Positions 63,240-64,000 of a DNA stretch of 64,000 nt are shown here, in pieces. Under the pieces are notes generated by a model. The model saw nothing but the letters and a program-made list of their open reading frames with translations. It searched no databases and was not told the origin of the DNA. Source of the DNA: Cololabis saira (Eukaryota; Chordata; Actinopteri; Beloniformes; Belonidae); assembly GCF_033807715.1 (NCBI RefSeq), contig NC_084599.1, positions 7,954,125 through 8,018,124 of the forward strand. The letters are read 5' to 3'. A program made the translations under genes and the position numbers. How positions within the stretch are numbered: the first letter of the stretch is position 1; each line of letters starts with the position of its first letter.

Positions 63240-64000
63240 TATGTCAGAGGAGCCCAGCCCCTCCTCTTATATATTTATATATGTATAGGGCTGACACAGC
63301 ATCAGTCATCATCCAAAAACCTATCCTTGCGCCTCACAACAGCCTGCAGACAACTCTATAATTGGGTGATAAGCTCAACTGTTCACTGATTGGGTGCATA
63401 ACTCAGTCACCCGAGCTTGTTCCTAGCGATACAGTTGTTAGCTAGTGAACGGGGAGAAGATATACTTTTCCACAGCTACTACTGGTGGTAAGTAGCGATA
63501 CCTTGCCTGTGGAAATAGCAATATTTCCCTGAAGTGTTACCTTTGTTAAATAGGGGTAGGGGTCTTGAGAAGTACCACTACTTTTCACCACACGCTAGCA
63601 GGAAATAGCTATATTTTCTCGCTGCACAAGATTTCTAGCCCGCCCCGCTAGCCTAGACAGCCTACTATGGCTGAAAAATCCAGCATGAGCAAATCAGGCC
63701 CAAGAATTTACCCCTGCGGCAATAAAATTTCCTCCTCGGACACTCACCACACGTGTGTGGCATGTCTGGCCTAAGCCCATACTCATGCTGCCCTGACTTT
63801 CACCAACTGTGTTCACTGTGCCACCTTCACACATAATACTCTGTCGCTGGCTGGCCAGCCAGACTGGTCTGTCAGGCCTGGTACTAGGTGAGGTCGCAGC
63901 ACTGCAGGAAGGGATGTAAATATCAGAGGGATTGTCTGCCATGGCCAGTCTGAGCTAGATAGCCACTTAGCCTATTGCTTAAGTGTTTCCACTGTTTGAA
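63240..64000 (+). pseudogene. 5' part of a DIRS-like retroelement, gag-like frame broken
   Basis: The ATG at 63667 opens a frame with SDTHHTCVACLA, then a TAA stop at 63772, then AHTHAALTFTNCVHCATF in the same frame. The CxxC..H..C-type pattern resembles the gag-like protein I recall from fish DIRS elements. The 63240-63660 leader, with a TATATATTTATATATG box near 63270, may be its terminal repeat. The element continues beyond the window. Confidence 0.5.

Overview
This window is vertebrate nuclear DNA, almost certainly from a teleost fish. It holds one gene I can support, a LIM-only adaptor gene (lmo4) on the minus strand. Around it lies a repeat-rich, gene-poor region typical of the desert around LMO4 in vertebrates. 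The fish call rests on the repeat types: L2-type LINE tails with pentamer repeats, Tc1-like transposase relics, tRNA-derived SINEs with fish-style bodies, TTAA-flanked and hAT-like miniature elements, a DIRS-like gag fragment, and very long (TA)n and (TG)n microsatellites. The species cannot be named, and the gene could be either teleost co-orthologue (lmo4a or lmo4b).

Layout. 1-24.0 kb is intergenic, with an L2 3' end, TA microsatellites, several miniature DNA elements (4.6, 7.0 and 8.0 kb), a tRNA-type SINE (13.1 kb), a Tc1 relic beside a TA array (13.5-14.0 kb), fragments of three kinds of LINE (14.9-19.0 kb) and one copy of an unclassified 362-bp repeat. 24.0-34.3 kb is lmo4: promoter/CpG-rich region with paired CCAAT boxes (about 34.2 kb), non-coding exon 1 (ending at 33695), coding exons at 31831-31591, 27609-27513 and 27228-27073, and a terminal exon at 24952 that adds only Val-Cys-stop. 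The assembled protein is 165 residues with two complete LIM zinc-binding domains. 34.3-64 kb is intergenic, with SINE and L2 copies (36.9-38.9 kb), two Tc1 relics (39.2-41.6 kb), a 750-bp interstitial telomere-like array (43.4-44.2 kb), another L2 tail (44.7-45.5 kb), two LTRs that look like solo LTRs (50.6 and 53.75 kb; the second lies inside a decayed LINE), the second copy of the 362-bp repeat (58.1 kb), a tRNA-type SINE (59.9 kb) and a DIRS-like gag relic at the right edge.

No operon-like or multi-gene system is present. The most unusual structures are the telomere-like array with a 14-bp higher-order period, a CCCTAA-type filler at the internal deletion of a Tc1 element, a long inverted repeat in lmo4 intron 1, a miniature element with a 6-bp target duplication, and the unclassified 362-bp repeat family. 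Every repeat family name here is motif recognition from memory and was not checked by a search.
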